A stretch of DNA of 64,000 nucleotides from Sedimentitalea arenosa (GTDB lineage Bacteria > Pseudomonadota > Alphaproteobacteria > Rhodobacterales > Rhodobacteraceae). This document shows, one piece after another, positions 39,182-49,415 of the stretch. The notes beneath the pieces are model-generated. The model was given only the letters and a program-made list of their open reading frames with translations, was not told where the DNA came from and did not search any database. Location of the stretch: the NCBI RefSeq assembly GCF_016428585.1, contig NZ_JAELVR010000005.1:1-64000 (forward strand). The letters are read 5' to 3'. The first letter of the stretch is position 1. Each line of letters begins with the position of its first letter. The position numbers and the translations under genes are program-made.

Positions 39182-40048
39182 CTACTCTAGCCGGTAGGCC
39201 ACAAGCGTGTCGTTGAGCATCATCGGCACGACCAGCAGAGATTGGTCGGGAATGTACTCGAGGTCAGCGCTGCCCATATCGAGGTCGAGAAGCAACTCTT
39301 TCGTGCCTTCATCGGCGATGCGGTAGACAGCCCCGGCGATCCAGTCCGACACTATCCAATGGCCCTTGCCATCCGGTTCCAGACCATCAAGATTGCCGAC
39401 AGGATCACCGGACCCCAAGGGCGCGACACTGCCGTCATGGATATCGACGGTTATGAGATGCCCACCGGTCTTGGTGGTGAAGTCTTCCTGCAGATCAAGG
39501 CCCCATGGTGCGACAAGCAGTTTGCCGTCACGCATGTTGAGACCATTGGGATGCTGCAGAGCACTGCCTTCCGCTAGAACGGAAAGGTCGTCGTTAGCCA
39601 GAACATGGATCTTGTCGGTGATCATGTCCGACACATAGACACGTCCCGTTGCATCAAGTGCCGTGTCGTTGAGAAAGATCGCACCTTCGGCAGGCCATGC
39701 TTGGGAAATCTTGCCTGCATCGATATCGATGGCGACCAGTCGGTCGATATCGCTCACGTAGAGTGTGACGCCATCACTTACCAATCCCTTGGGTGCATCC
39801 AGCCCGGTGACCCATTTCGCCTCCAGCATCTGTCCATCGGGACTGACGAGCGAGATATATCCGTTGCCGTCCTTGGCCGTTGGCTCGCCGTTGATGTTCG
39901 AGACGAAAAGAATGTTGCGTGCATCGTCAAAGTAGGCGCTCTCTGGTGCCTCGAGTCCTTCCAGCGTCCAGACAATGTCCTGCGCAGCCGCGATCGAACA
40001 AGTCAAAAATCCTGCGGCGATGGCAGCCGCTGTTGAGAAAAATCGCAT
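39182..40048 (-). CDS. Exported SMP-30/gluconolactonase-like beta-propeller protein
   Basis: The protein has 288 residues from ATG 40048, which has GGGAGGA upstream. It has a signal peptide (residues 1-22, ending A-A-A-Q). The rest looks like a beta-propeller of the SMP-30/gluconolaconase/LRE-like group, with repeated blocks such as V-S-D-G-V-T-L-Y-V-S-D-I and H-P-N-G-L-N-M-R-D-G-K-L-L-V-A, and L-D-G-L-E-P-D-G. It is likely periplasmic. The enzymatic role is unproven, and such proteins may only bind ligand. Confidence 0.75.
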   Translation of the reverse strand: MRFFSTAAAIAAGFLTCSIAAAQDIVWTLEGLEAPESAYFDDARNILFVSNINGEPTAKDGNGYISLVSPDGQMLEAKWVTGLDAPKGLVSDGVTLYVSDIDRLVAIDIDAGKISQAWPAEGAIFLNDTALDATGRVYVSDMITDKIHVLANDDLSVLAEGSALQHPNGLNMRDGKLLVAPWGLDLQEDFTTKTGGHLITVDIHDGSVAPLGSGDPVGNLDGLEPDGKGHWIVSDWIAGAVYRIADEGTKELLLDLDMGSADLEYIPDQSLLVVPMMLNDTLVAYRLE

Positions 40049-40255
40049 GATAATCCTCCCTGACACCCGCTTGTGATAGCACACTTCGTGGCGTCTTTCC
40101 TCTTTTCATTTGTTTCGTCTTTTGATCGAGGTGGACTGTTCAATCCAGCGCTTGATTTTCTCAAACGAGAAGCATCTTGGCGACAGGAATGCCAGTCGTC
40201 TCTTCCGTTTCCGCGCCGCAATGGCTATCTCGGGTGACACAGCTGGAGGGTTTCC

Positions 40256-41251
40256 ATGCGTTTTTCCGTTCTCGATCTTGCCCCGGTGCCCGACGGCTCC
40301 GATGCGGCGCAGGCGATCGCAAACACCGTCGATCTGGCGCAGCAGGCCGAAGTGGCCGGCTATCATCGCTTTTGGCTGGCCGAGCATCACAACATGCCGG
40401 GCATCGCCAGTGCCGCGACTTCAGTCCTGATCGGTCATGTCGCCAACGCCACGCGGACCATGCGGATCGGGGCGGGTGGCATCATGCTGCCCAACCATGC
40501 GCCCCTGACCATCGCCGAACAGTTCGGCACGCTGGCGACGATTCATGGCGACCGCATCGACCTTGGTCTGGGGCGTGCCCCCGGCGGCGATCAGGCGGTC
40601 TATCGCGCGCTGCGCCGGGACGGTGGCGACCGCTTCCCCGAGGATGTCGCCGAACTGATCGGCTATCTCGGTGATCCGCGCCCCGGCGCACCGGTGCGCG
40701 CGCTGCCGGGCGAGGGCACCCATGTGCCGGTCTGGATCCTCGGCTCCTCGCTCTATGGTGCCCAACTCGCCGCGCATTTCGGGTTGCCCTATGCGTTTGC
40801 GTCGCACTTCGCGCCGGACGCGCTGGAACAGGCGGTGCAGATCTACCGCGACACATTCCAGCCCTCGGCCCATCTTGACCGCCCGCGTTTCATGCTGGCG
40901 GTGAATGTATTTGCCGCCGATACGGACGCCGAAGGCGCCTATCTGCGCACGTCGATGCAGCAAGCCTTCGCCCGGCTGCGCAGCGGCCAGCCGGGCAAGC
41001 TGCCGCGCCCGGTCGATGACATCGACGCGACCATCGGCGCGGCGATGCGCAGGGCGGTTGATCACGCCCTGCGGATCAGCGTTTTCGGTGCTCCGGAAAG
41101 TGTACAAAACGGACTATCCGCTCTGATCGAGATGTACAAACCCGACGAATTGATCCTGACGGGGCAGATTCACGACCACACCGCGCGGGTCAAATCGTTT
41201 CGGATCGCCGCCGAGGTTCTGGCCGATCTCGGCGCGCGCCACGCCGCCTGA
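40256..41251 (+). CDS. LLM-class flavin-dependent oxidoreductase (MsnO8 type)
   Basis: The 331-residue luciferase-like monooxygenase has the N-terminal S-V-L-D-L-A-P-V, then [28 protein letters not shown] and [10 protein letters not shown]. It uses FMNH2 and oxygen; the substrate is unknown. It converges directly on a TetR gene (adjacent stops at 41251/41252), so any regulation by that TetR is not through a shared promoter. Confidence 0.85.
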   Translation: MRFSVLDLAPVPDGSDAAQAIANTVDLAQQAEVAGYHRFWLAEHHNMPGIASAATSVLIGHVANATRTMRIGAGGIMLPNHAPLTIAEQFGTLATIHGDRIDLGLGRAPGGDQAVYRALRRDGGDRFPEDVAELIGYLGDPRPGAPVRALPGEGTHVPVWILGSSLYGAQLAAHFGLPYAFASHFAPDALEQAVQIYRDTFQPSAHLDRPRFMLAVNVFAADTDAEGAYLRTSMQQAFARLRSGQPGKLPRPVDDIDATIGAAMRRAVDHALRISVFGAPESVQNGLSALIEMYKPDELILTGQIHDHTARVKSFRIAAEVLADLGARHAA

Positions 41252-41869
41252 TCAGGTGTCGGCCGGGATCAGGCCGAGCCCGCGCAGGTAGATGCCGATG
41301 CCTGATTCCAGCAGATCCTCCGGCGGAAAAGGCGACCGGTTGCCGGGCAGGGCGCGGGCGTAAAGCTCCACAACGCCGTGGCTCATCGCCCAGATATGGG
41401 CGCTGACCATGGAAGCGGGCGGGCGTTTCTCCGGCGGAATATGCTTGGACAGGTCGGTTGCGGCGCGTTCCAGCACATCGCGCGCCCGCGCCGAGGCGGC
41501 GGCCAGTTCGGGCGTCCGGTTGACTGATATCCCGCTTTCGAACATTGAGATGTAGTGCCCCGGATGCTTGCGCGCAAAGGCCAGATAGGCGCGGCCGGTG
41601 GCCTCGAACGCGGCCAGCGCCGAGGGCTGGCCCTTGTCGTAGGCATATTGCATCAGGTCCGCGAACATCTCGAACCCTTGCCGGGCGGCCTCGGCGATCA
41701 GGTCTTCGCGACCCTCGAAATGCCGGTAGACGGCGGCCGGAGTCACACCTGCCTGCTTGGCGGCTTCCGAGAGCGTGAATCCCGTCGGGCCCTTGGCCTC
41801 GATCAGTTCCAGCGCGGCGTCGATCAGGGCCTGGCGCAGATTGCCGTGATGGTATCCCCGTTTAGGCAT
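41252..41869 (-). CDS. TetR/AcrR-family transcription regulator
   Basis: The protein has 205 residues from ATG 41869. The N-terminal helix-turn-helix is clear: [13 protein letters not shown], then [23 protein letters not shown] ligand-binding helical domain follows, with a TetR_C_33/WHG-like [10 protein letters not shown] motif. The start overlaps the ppk2 3' end by 8 bases on the same strand, so it may be read from the ppk2 transcript. The target is unknown. Confidence 0.85.
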   Translation of the reverse strand: MPKRGYHHGNLRQALIDAALELIEAKGPTGFTLSEAAKQAGVTPAAVYRHFEGREDLIAEAARQGFEMFADLMQYAYDKGQPSALAAFEATGRAYLAFARKHPGHYISMFESGISVNRTPELAAASARARDVLERAATDLSKHIPPEKRPPASMVSAHIWAMSHGVVELYARALPGNRSPFPPEDLLESGIGIYLRGLGLIPADT

Positions 41870-42731
41870 CCCACAGGTCCGGCCCACCGCAGACCCGCGT
41901 GTCGATCTCGCCGAGCGCCTTGTGATCTTTTCGGTCGTAGTTCAGCGCGTGCAGAACTGTCCGGATCGCGTTCAGACGCGCGCGGCGCTTGTCATCCGAG
42001 CGGATGACGGTCCACGGGGCTCCGATGGCATGGCTGCGGTCGAGCGTTTCACGGATCGCGGCGGAGTAATCGTCCCATTTCCGCAGGCCCTGGACATCGA
42101 TCTCGCTGAGCTTCCATTGTTTCAGGGGATCGTTCTCGCGGTCGAGGAAGCGACGCAGTTGCTCGGCGCGTCCGACGTTCAGCCAGAACTTGAACAGGTG
42201 GATCCCGTCGGACACGAGCGCCTTTTCAAAGGGATGGACCTGCGCAAAGAAACGCTCGCGTTCCGCGTCGGAGCAGAAGCCGAACACCTTTTCGATCACG
42301 GCGCGGTTGTACCAGCTGCGGTCGAAAAATGCGATCTGTCCGGCCGAAGGCAGGTGGTCGACATAACGTTGAAAGTACCATTGCGTCTGCTCGGCATTCG
42401 ACGGTTTGGACAGCGCGACCACGCGCGCGATCCGCGGGTTGAGGTGTTCGCCGAACCGCTCGATCGTGCCGCCTTTCCCCGCGGCGTCGCGCCCTTCGAA
42501 AAGCATGACGATGCGCTGGCCGGTCTTGAGCGTCCAGGCCTGCATCTTCACCAGCTCGATCTGCAGCGCCTCGAGCTCTTTCTTGTAGGCTTTCTTTTTC
42601 AGTCGTTCGTCATAGGGATAGGAGTCGGCGATGATGTCGTTCTTGTCAGCATGCCGGATGCTGTCACTGATGGATGTCGGTGCTTCGTTTTCGAAAAAGT
42701 CAGTGATTGCACCGTTGAAAGGCAGTTCCAT
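41862..42731 (-). CDS. ppk2: PPK2-family polyphosphate kinase
   Basis: The protein has 289 residues from ATG 42731, which has AAGGAGAAGG upstream; a TTG at 42785 would add 18 residues. Walker A is G-R-D-A-A-G-K-G at residues 80-87. Walker B/lid is [13 protein letters not shown]. The E-R-E-R-F-F and K-F-W-L-N-V segments are typical of class I PPK2. It uses polyphosphate to phosphorylate nucleoside diphosphates, or the reverse. Confidence 0.93.
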   Translation of the reverse strand: MELPFNGAITDFFENEAPTSISDSIRHADKNDIIADSYPYDERLKKKAYKKELEALQIELVKMQAWTLKTGQRIVMLFEGRDAAGKGGTIERFGEHLNPRIARVVALSKPSNAEQTQWYFQRYVDHLPSAGQIAFFDRSWYNRAVIEKVFGFCSDAERERFFAQVHPFEKALVSDGIHLFKFWLNVGRAEQLRRFLDRENDPLKQWKLSEIDVQGLRKWDDYSAAIRETLDRSHAIGAPWTVIRSDDKRRARLNAIRTVLHALNYDRKDHKALGEIDTRVCGGPDLWDA

Positions 42732-42781
42732 CGCCTTGTCCTTCTCCTTCGTCTTTTCAGCAATATGGGCTGTATCGGCGA

Positions 42782-43735
42782 TCAACGCAAACCTGCGCGC
42801 GCAGCGGCACGGTCGATTGCCGCGACCACGTCGTCTTCGGCGGCATGGTGGGGCATGTGGCCGATGCCGTCCAGCCGGGTCAGAACGGCGCCGTCGATCT
42901 GGTGGACCAGCTTCTCGGAATGGATCGACAGGCCGACGGTCGTGTCGGCGGTTCCGTGGACGATCTCGGTCGGGGCCGTGATGTTCGCGTAGTCGGGCAG
43001 TTGTCTTTCGATCTCGTCCAGCAGATTGGCGCGTTGGTCCGCGTTTGCACGCATCGACACGCGCCGGAGGGTCAGCAGCGCTCCGATGTGATCCTCATAA
43101 CCCTTCGGCGGTGTTTGCGGCGGGAAGACGCTTTCGATCGCTTCCTCGATACGGTCTTCGCTGACGAAGGCGGTCAGCAGCGGAACGACGAAAAGCTTGC
43201 CCCACCAGGACGAGGTCACGCGGTAGAGCGGGTCGAGCGGTGTTGTCCACGGGTTCGAGGGCGCCGAAACGGCGACGAGCGCGGCGATGTTTTCCGGATG
43301 CGCAATGGCCCAGGCCAGCGCAACCGCGCCGCCATAGCTGTGGCCCATCACGATGGGCTTGTCCGCACCGAGTTGGCCGGCCGCTCGCGCCAGGAGCGTC
43401 GCCTGCTGGTTCAGGCTCGCGCCGGTGGAGTTGAGGCGTTCGGTATAGCCCAGGCCGGGCCGGTCGAACATGATGACTCGATAGCGTTCCGCAAGGCGTG
43501 GCGCGAGCGAGAAGGTCATGTCACGGGAATTGCCGCTGGCCCCGTGGATCAGGACCAAATCGGGACCGCTACCCATCACGACCGCATGTACCGTCACGCC
43601 GTCGACGGTCAGCAGATCACCCTCGGGCGGAAAGCGGGTCTCGGCGCGTGTTTCCTGTACGCCGGCGCGCCACTGCGTGATCGCCGCAACTGCGGCCACG
43701 GTGACGACAAGTGCGAGGAGTGCCTTAATGCCCAA
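42782..43735 (-). CDS. Alpha/beta hydrolase with N-terminal membrane anchor
   Basis: The protein has 317 residues from a TTG at 43735 that overlaps the metA 3' end by 11 bases. No ATG is suitably placed. A hydrophobic N-terminus ([15 protein letters not shown]) is likely a signal anchor. The fold is shown by L-I-H-G-A-S-G-N, the nucleophile elbow G-H-S-Y-G-G, the Asp in H-G-T-A-D-T-T-V and the His in G-I-G-H-M-P-H-H. It is an esterase or lipase-like enzyme of unknown substrate. The context (after metA) does not define a pathway. Confidence 0.82.
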   Translation of the reverse strand: MGIKALLALVVTVAAVAAITQWRAGVQETRAETRFPPEGDLLTVDGVTVHAVVMGSGPDLVLIHGASGNSRDMTFSLAPRLAERYRVIMFDRPGLGYTERLNSTGASLNQQATLLARAAGQLGADKPIVMGHSYGGAVALAWAIAHPENIAALVAVSAPSNPWTTPLDPLYRVTSSWWGKLFVVPLLTAFVSEDRIEEAIESVFPPQTPPKGYEDHIGALLTLRRVSMRANADQRANLLDEIERQLPDYANITAPTEIVHGTADTTVGLSIHSEKLVHQIDGAVLTRLDGIGHMPHHAAEDDVVAAIDRAAARAGLR

Positions 43736-44642
43736 TCTGATCCAACTCGAACGGGGTGGTCTGGTAGATCTCGTTTATCCAGTTGCCATATAGAAGATGC
43801 GCGTGGCTTCTCCAGCGGTTCTGCGGCGGGCGCGAAGGATCGTCATCGGGGTAATAGTTCCTTGGCACGTTGATCGGAGTGTTCTCGGCGACGTCGCGGT
43901 CATACTCCTGCTTCAGCGTGTCGCTGTCATATTCGAAATGGTTGAAGATGTAGAGTGCACGGTGCTCGCGATCCTCGACCAGGCAGGGTCCGACCTCATC
44001 GCTGCCCAACAGGGTCTTGAGCCCCGGTGCCGCGTCGATTTCATCCTGGCGCATCTCTGTCCATCGCGACACGGGAATCACGCAGAGATCTGAGAAACCG
44101 CGCAGATAGGGCGAGGCCGGTGCCAGGTTGGTATGCGCGTAGCAACCGAACGCCTTGTGATCGAGCATGTGCTTGGGAACGCCATGGAAATGGTTGATCA
44201 TTGCCATTCCGCCCCAGCACACGCCAAAGGTGGAATGGACGTTCGTCTGCGTCCAGTCGAACACCCGCTGCAGTTCGTCCCAATAGGTGACCTGGCCGAA
44301 CTCCAGGTGTTCGATCGGCGCACCGGTGATGATCAGCCCGTCGAACTTCTCGTCGCCGATCTCGGAGAACGGCCGATAGAAGCTTTCCATATGGTCGGCG
44401 GCGGTGTTCTTGGCCTGATGCTCGGACATCCGGATCAGGCTCAGTTCGATCTGCAGCGGAGTCGCGCCGATCAGGCGGGCGAACTGGTTTTCCGTCTGTA
44501 TCTTCTTGGGCATGAGGTTGAGGAGCCCGATCCTGAGGGGGCGGATGTCCTGTCGGGCGGCCTGGTCTTCGGACATGACCATGACGCCCTCGCGGGTCAG
44601 AACCTCGTAGGCTGGCAAATCGGAGGGGATCTTGATGGGCAT
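43725..44642 (-). CDS. metA: MetA-family homoserine O-acyltransferase
   Basis: The 305-residue glutamine-amidotransferase-like enzyme of methionine synthesis has R-I-G-L-L-N-L-M-P-x-K, T-E-N-Q-F-x-R-L-I-G, the catalytic Cys in F-G-V-C-W-G-G-M-A, and F-N-H-F-E-Y with its His and Glu. It acylates homoserine. Members can use acetyl-CoA or succinyl-CoA, and the name does not settle which. No SAM-responsive leader was found in the 42 bases before it. Confidence 0.94.
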   Translation of the reverse strand: MPIKIPSDLPAYEVLTREGVMVMSEDQAARQDIRPLRIGLLNLMPKKIQTENQFARLIGATPLQIELSLIRMSEHQAKNTAADHMESFYRPFSEIGDEKFDGLIITGAPIEHLEFGQVTYWDELQRVFDWTQTNVHSTFGVCWGGMAMINHFHGVPKHMLDHKAFGCYAHTNLAPASPYLRGFSDLCVIPVSRWTEMRQDEIDAAPGLKTLLGSDEVGPCLVEDREHRALYIFNHFEYDSDTLKQEYDRDVAENTPINVPRNYYPDDDPSRPPQNRWRSHAHLLYGNWINEIYQTTPFELDQIGH

Positions 44643-44684
44643 GCGGGTATGGTGCTTCCTGTTCTTGCTCGCTCGGGCGACTTT

Positions 44685-45545
44685 TCAGTGCCGCGCGGCG
44701 ATGGCGTCGGCGATCAGGTGGTCGAAATCGGCGGCGTCACGCACGGCGGCGACCGCGTCGGCAGTGACCGTCACGCCCCAGCGGGCCATCGCCTCGTAAC
44801 GCGGTTGGCGGTGGGCGAGCGCCTTTGCATAGGTCCAGCGGATGAACGCATCGGGGTCGACATCCTGTTCACGACAGCCGGTTTCGTCGAGATAGGACCT
44901 CCAGGCGTCGGTCAGGAACTCGGCCTGGTAGGACATCGGCTTGGGCGCCTTGTCGAACCGGCGGATCAACTCCTTGGTGTGCGCGGCGTCGCCCTTGATC
45001 CACACCATCAGGGTGCGCGCGCTCAGATCCGCCATCAGCGGATCGTCGGGATTGTCGGGATCGACCCATTCGCAAATCGACCCGCCGGTGTCGCAGATGA
45101 AGTGTGGATAGCCATAGAGCCGCTGGGCGCGGTCGATGAAATAGCCGGTGTCGAGCAAGGCATGAATCTCCGCCTGGCGGAACTGATCCTGGCGGCGGCG
45201 GTATTCTTCCATGCTGAGACCACCCAGATCGAGGTTGCCGGGTTTTCCGAGATAGGCCGACACCGGGGTCAGGTTGGCGAAGCTGATGTTGGACCCGATA
45301 TAGATCGAATCCGACAGCAGCAGATCGCGCAGGAACGGCACTTTCATCGCCTGCGCCTTGGCGTTGTCGGCGATGTATTCGCCCATGTAGCGTGTGCCGA
45401 TGCGATAATCGATGCTGTAGTGAAACCACCCGCCAGAGTCGCGCAGCATCTGGCTGACATGGGTCTTGCCCAGCCCCGACATGCCAAAGAACAGCACGCG
45501 CTTGTGGTCGGTGGTCCGCCAGTCTTGGGCGGTTGGATAGAGCAT
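44685..45545 (-). CDS. P-loop ATPase/kinase-like protein of unknown role upstream of metA
   Basis: The 286-residue protein has a Walker A, G-M-S-G-L-G-K-T-H-V-S, at about residues 21-31. A kinase-like fold is suggested by D-Y-R-I-G-T-R-Y and later C-D-T-G-G-S-I-C-E-W-V-D-P. No named family is recognised with confidence. Its place directly before metA on the same strand, 42 bases apart, may mean co-transcription. Confidence 0.65.
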   Translation of the reverse strand: MLYPTAQDWRTTDHKRVLFFGMSGLGKTHVSQMLRDSGGWFHYSIDYRIGTRYMGEYIADNAKAQAMKVPFLRDLLLSDSIYIGSNISFANLTPVSAYLGKPGNLDLGGLSMEEYRRRQDQFRQAEIHALLDTGYFIDRAQRLYGYPHFICDTGGSICEWVDPDNPDDPLMADLSARTLMVWIKGDAAHTKELIRRFDKAPKPMSYQAEFLTDAWRSYLDETGCREQDVDPDAFIRWTYAKALAHRQPRYEAMARWGVTVTADAVAAVRDAADFDHLIADAIAARH

Positions 45546-45590
45546 GGTCCCGGTCCTTTTCGGTCTTGCTATCCAGCCCCGCAGGTGGGG

Positions 45591-46493
45591 TCAATCGCGT
45601 CCTTTCCACAGCGTTCCGTTCAGAACCAGCAAGCCTGATCCCAGCAGTGCAAACCCGGCATAGGCCCGCGGTTGCAGGTCCTCGCCCAGCACAAGCGCGC
45701 CCAGCACGATGGCGACCGGCGGAATCAGCAGCGTGACCAGCATCAGGTTGCCGCTGCCGGCCATTCCCAAGACGCGGTAGTAGAGCAGATAGGCACCTGC
45801 GGTCGCAATCAAAGAATAGTAGGCGATGGCGACCCAGGTGCCGGGTGCGAGGTCAAAGCCGATCGGTCCGTCGATCAACAGCGCGGGTGCGATGAGAAGC
45901 AGTGTTGACCCGCTCAGCATCCCGGCGGCGGCGACCTGCGGGGGCAGATGCGCCAGCTTGCGCCGCGCCCAGACACTCGCGAGCGCATAACTGAGCGTGC
46001 CGGCCAGCACCGCCAGCTGCGCGGTGCTGCGCAGATCGAACCCGGTCAGGGCATCCCAGCCGATCGCGGTGGCGACGCCGAGGAAGCCGAGCAGAACACC
46101 GATACCCTTGCGGAGAGTCAGACGCTCGTCCGCGAAGGCGATGGAAGCGACGACGACGCCGAAGATCGCCGTGGTGGCGTTCAGGATCGAGGTCAAGCCC
46201 GTCTCGATGTGCAACTGGCCCCACGCCATCAGGCCGAAGGGGATCACGTTGTTGAGCAGTCCCATGACCAGGAACGCGAGCCAGACCTTAGGGTCCCGGG
46301 GCAGGGGCAGACGCATCGCGAGCACCACGGCCCAGAGCAGGAGTGTCGCCCACAGTGTTCGGTGCAGGACCACCGTGATGACCGGCACCTCGTTCAGCGC
46401 GAGCCGGATCGACAGGAAGGAACCGCCCCAGATCACGCCCAGAAGCAGCAGTTCGGCCCAGGCGCGGCCCGATATGGATTTTTGGTCACTCAT
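45591..46493 (-). CDS. EamA/DMT-superfamily exporter
   Basis: The 300-residue membrane protein has ten hydrophobic segments in two EamA repeats. The first holds W-G-G-S-F-L-S-I-R-L-A-L-N-E-V-P, and each repeat ends near a G-x-x-L-G-x-x-G-V-x-x-like turn. It likely exports a small metabolite or amino acid. A second EamA gene lies upstream on the same strand, 27 bases away, but the two are not close duplicates. Confidence 0.85.
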   Translation of the reverse strand: MSDQKSISGRAWAELLLLGVIWGGSFLSIRLALNEVPVITVVLHRTLWATLLLWAVVLAMRLPLPRDPKVWLAFLVMGLLNNVIPFGLMAWGQLHIETGLTSILNATTAIFGVVVASIAFADERLTLRKGIGVLLGFLGVATAIGWDALTGFDLRSTAQLAVLAGTLSYALASVWARRKLAHLPPQVAAAGMLSGSTLLLIAPALLIDGPIGFDLAPGTWVAIAYYSLIATAGAYLLYYRVLGMAGSGNLMLVTLLIPPVAIVLGALVLGEDLQPRAYAGFALLGSGLLVLNGTLWKGRD

Positions 46494-46520
46494 GCCCTCA
46501 GATAACCGCCCGGCTCCGGG

Positions 46521-47402
46521 TCAGGCGACCCGATTCCTGCGGGTTTCGGCGAGGATGTTCATGTAGTTTCCCCCGAAGATCACCATGGCTCCGACGAGCA
46601 CCCAGATGTCCAGCGCCTCGCCGTAGACAAGCATCCCGATGATCGCGATCGCCGGCAGGCGGGCGAAGTCGAAGGGCACGACCACGGTGGCGGGCGCGAT
46701 GGCGAGCGCATTGGTGATGCAGAAATGCGCCAGAAGCCCGGCAAAACCGATGACCAGCAGGAAGGGCGCAGTTTGCGTGTCGGGCAGGGCGATGTCGCCG
46801 TCATAGCCCGCTGCGATGATCCCGAACACCAACTGCATGACAGTCAACCAGAACAGGATGCAGCCGACCGTTTCGGTGCGAGTCAGTTTCTTCGTCAGCA
46901 TTGTGGTCAGTGCGAAGAAGACCGCCGAGGAGGCGGCGGTCACGAGCCCGGGGCTGAAAGTCTCGGGACTGGGCCGCGCCACGATCAGGATACCGAGAAA
47001 GCCGATCATCGCCGCAAGAGCGCGCACCGGCGTGATCCGTTCGCCGAGGAGCAACGGAGACAGAACGATAACCCAGAGAGGCGAGGTGAACTCCAACGCG
47101 AAGACCTGGGCCAGCGGGATGACCGTGACGGAATAGAACCACAGGTTCTGGCCGGTGAAATGGGCGAGGTTGCGCAGGGTCTGGGTGCCCATGGAGCGCC
47201 GCGTGACCTGCTGCCAGGATCCGGTGAACGTCAGGATGACCGAGACGATCAGAACCCCCACGATGCTTCGATACATCATGATTTCAAAGGTATCCAGCGC
47301 AAAGCTCGCCTCACGCCCCGCCACCGCCATCGACGAGAACGACGCGATGGCACCGGTCATCCACAGCGCAGCCTTGAGCGTTTGAGGGACTTCGGCCGTC
47401 AT
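46521..47402 (-). CDS. EamA/DMT-superfamily transporter
   Basis: The protein has 293 residues from ATG 47402, which overlaps the preceding gene's stop (ATGA). It has about ten membrane segments with EamA repeats, including M-M-Y-R-S-I-V-G-V-L-I-V-S and a P-L-W-V-I-V-L-S-P-L-L-L-G-E-R motif. It resembles the RarD/YdcZ-like or riboflavin/SAM-type DMT transporters of Roseobacters. The substrate is unknown. Confidence 0.85.
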   Translation of the reverse strand: MTAEVPQTLKAALWMTGAIASFSSMAVAGREASFALDTFEIMMYRSIVGVLIVSVILTFTGSWQQVTRRSMGTQTLRNLAHFTGQNLWFYSVTVIPLAQVFALEFTSPLWVIVLSPLLLGERITPVRALAAMIGFLGILIVARPSPETFSPGLVTAASSAVFFALTTMLTKKLTRTETVGCILFWLTVMQLVFGIIAAGYDGDIALPDTQTAPFLLVIGFAGLLAHFCITNALAIAPATVVVPFDFARLPAIAIIGMLVYGEALDIWVLVGAMVIFGGNYMNILAETRRNRVA

Positions 47403-47674
47403 GTGTCGCGCAGCTGGAACTGCCGCGGGATATGCGCTGTCAGGTGCCACCAGGCGCTTGCCCTGGTGCGATGCTGATGGGCGTCGAACGCGATGCGGTC
47501 GACGAACCGCTCACGCACGTCGAACCGGCAAGGGTTGGTTTCCGACTGCGTGAGCTCAAAGGAAAGGCAGCCCCGTTCCGCGCGCGTGAGGCGGATGTGA
47601 TCGGGCAAGGCGGACAGAACGGTTTCGAGGTCGCTCGACTGGCAGATCAGCGCGCCCGTCAGGTTCACTCCCAT
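47399..47674 (-). CDS. Small antibiotic-biosynthesis-monooxygenase (ABM) domain protein
   Basis: The 91-residue protein has the ABM ferredoxin-like pattern: an N-terminal strand, [23 protein letters not shown], then [15 protein letters not shown]. Members are cofactor-free quinol monooxygenases or dimeric binding proteins. It overlaps guaA (10 bases) and the EamA gene (4 bases), so it sits in a tight minus-strand chain. Confidence 0.7.
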   Translation of the reverse strand: MGVNLTGALICQSSDLETVLSALPDHIRLTRAERGCLSFELTQSETNPCRFDVRERFVDRIAFDAHQHRTRASAWWHLTAHIPRQFQLRDT

Positions 47675-49227
47675 TCGATCGTGCCGGGAGGCTTGGAAGT
47701 AATGTCATAGGTCACACGGTTGATGCCCTTGACCTCGTTGATGATGCGCGTCGCGGTCTCGCCAAGGAATTCGTGGGTGAACGGGTAGTAGTCTGCCGTC
47801 ATGCCATCGACCGAGGTCACCGCGCGCAGGGCGCAGGCATAATCATAGGTGCGGCCGTCCCCCATAACACCGACCGTGCGCACCGGGAGGATGGCCACGA
47901 AGGCCTGCCAGATGTCGTCATACAGGCCGTGGCGGCGGATCTGGTCGATATAGACCGCGTCGGCCTTGCGCAGGATTTCCAGCTTCTCGCGGGTGATCTC
48001 GCCGGGGCAGCGAATCGCGAGGCCGGGGCCGGGGAACGGGTGGCGCCCTATGAAGGACGGAGGCAGGCCGAGTTCGCGGCCGAGTTCGCGCACCTCATCC
48101 TTGAACAGTTCGCGCAGAGGTTCGACCAGTTTCAGCCCCATTTTCTCGGGCAGTCCGCCGACATTGTGGTGACTCTTGATGGTGACCGAGGGTCCGCCGC
48201 TAAAGCTGACCGACTCGATCACGTCGGGATAGAGCGTGCCCTGTGCGAGGAACTCGGCGCCGCCGACCTCGCCTGCGTGCTTCTGGAACACGTCGATGAA
48301 GAGTTTCCCGATAATCTTGCGCTTGGTTTCAGGATCCGACTGTCCGTCCAGCGCTCCAAGAAAGAGCTCCTGCTCGTCGGCGTGGATCAGAGGCATGTTG
48401 TAATGGTCGCGGAACATCGTCACGACTTCCTCGGCCTCGCCCTGCCGCAGCAGGCCGTGGTCGACGAAGACGCAGGTCAACTGGTCGCCGATGGCCTCGT
48501 GAATCAGCACGGCCGCAACCGAGGAATCCACGCCGCCGGACAGTCCGCAGATGACCTTCGCATCTCCGACCTGTTCGCGGATCTTGCGAATCGCCTCCTC
48601 GCGATAAGCGCCCATCGTCCAGTCGCCGCTGAAGCCTGCGAGGCGAACGAAGTTCTCGTAGAGCTTGGCCCCGTTGGGGGTGTGGTGCACTTCCGGATGA
48701 AATTGAACCGCGTAGTAGTCGCGCGACAGGTCGGCGGTGATGGCGAAGGGCGCGTTGGGCGAGGTGCCATAGACGGCAAACCCGGGCGCGAGGGCGCTGA
48801 CATGGTCGCCATGGCTCATCCACACCTGCTCGCGATCGGCTTCGAACCAGCCATAGAGGAGGTCGATGTTCTCTGTCGACGGGGTCACGTAGGCGCGTCC
48901 GAATTCGGCCGTGCCATGTCCTCGTTCGACGGTGCCGCCCAGCATGTGCATCATAACCTGCTGGCCGTAGCAGATGCCGAGAATCGGCACGCCCAACTCG
49001 AACACCTCGACCGGCGGACGGGGGCTGCCCTCGTCTATTACCGAGGCCGGCCCGCCCGAGAAGATCACCGCTTTCGGGGCGAAGTCCGCAAGGAATTCGG
49101 TGGTGACATTCTGGTAGGGATGGATTTCGCAATACACGTTCAGTTCGCGCAGGCGGCGCGCGATCAGCTGCGTCACCTGGCTGCCGAAGTCGATGATCAG
49201 AAGGCGGTCGTGGGATGAACTTTCCAT
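47665..49227 (-). CDS. guaA: GuaA, GMP synthase (glutamine-hydrolysing)
   Basis: The 520-residue protein has an N-terminal class I glutamine amidotransferase domain with Cys86 in G-I-C-Y-G-Q-Q and the His/Glu pair in F-H-P-E-V-H-H-T. The ATP-pyrophosphatase domain has the P-loop G-L-S-G-G-V-D-S-S, and the C-terminal dimerisation domain ends in G-T-I-E-W-E. It makes GMP from XMP. The start ATG follows AGGAGGCAAT. Confidence 0.97.
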   Translation of the reverse strand: MESSSHDRLLIIDFGSQVTQLIARRLRELNVYCEIHPYQNVTTEFLADFAPKAVIFSGGPASVIDEGSPRPPVEVFELGVPILGICYGQQVMMHMLGGTVERGHGTAEFGRAYVTPSTENIDLLYGWFEADREQVWMSHGDHVSALAPGFAVYGTSPNAPFAITADLSRDYYAVQFHPEVHHTPNGAKLYENFVRLAGFSGDWTMGAYREEAIRKIREQVGDAKVICGLSGGVDSSVAAVLIHEAIGDQLTCVFVDHGLLRQGEAEEVVTMFRDHYNMPLIHADEQELFLGALDGQSDPETKRKIIGKLFIDVFQKHAGEVGGAEFLAQGTLYPDVIESVSFSGGPSVTIKSHHNVGGLPEKMGLKLVEPLRELFKDEVRELGRELGLPPSFIGRHPFPGPGLAIRCPGEITREKLEILRKADAVYIDQIRRHGLYDDIWQAFVAILPVRTVGVMGDGRTYDYACALRAVTSVDGMTADYYPFTHEFLGETATRIINEVKGINRVTYDITSKPPGTIEWE

Positions 49228-49415
49228 GATTGCCTCCTAGGCCAGAGACGTTTGCGGCGCAAGCTTTAGCGGCACCGTGGAAACGGCCAGCCGGCACCCG
49301 CAGTGTCGGATCGATGTCGCTTTTCCCCCTCATGCGCCGCAATCCTGACCGGGTACGCCCGATGACTGGGATAATCACGGTGCCAAGCTCATCCGATTCA
49401 ACAGGGGACCGGACC

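Noticed and set aside
44643-44684. A possible SAM-II riboswitch before metA
   Set aside because: Only 42 bases separate metA from the upstream gene, and no pseudoknot-like pattern was seen.
47773-49218. A 481-codon open frame on the plus strand opposite guaA
   Set aside because: guaA has full catalytic motifs on the minus strand. The antisense frame is a composition artefact.
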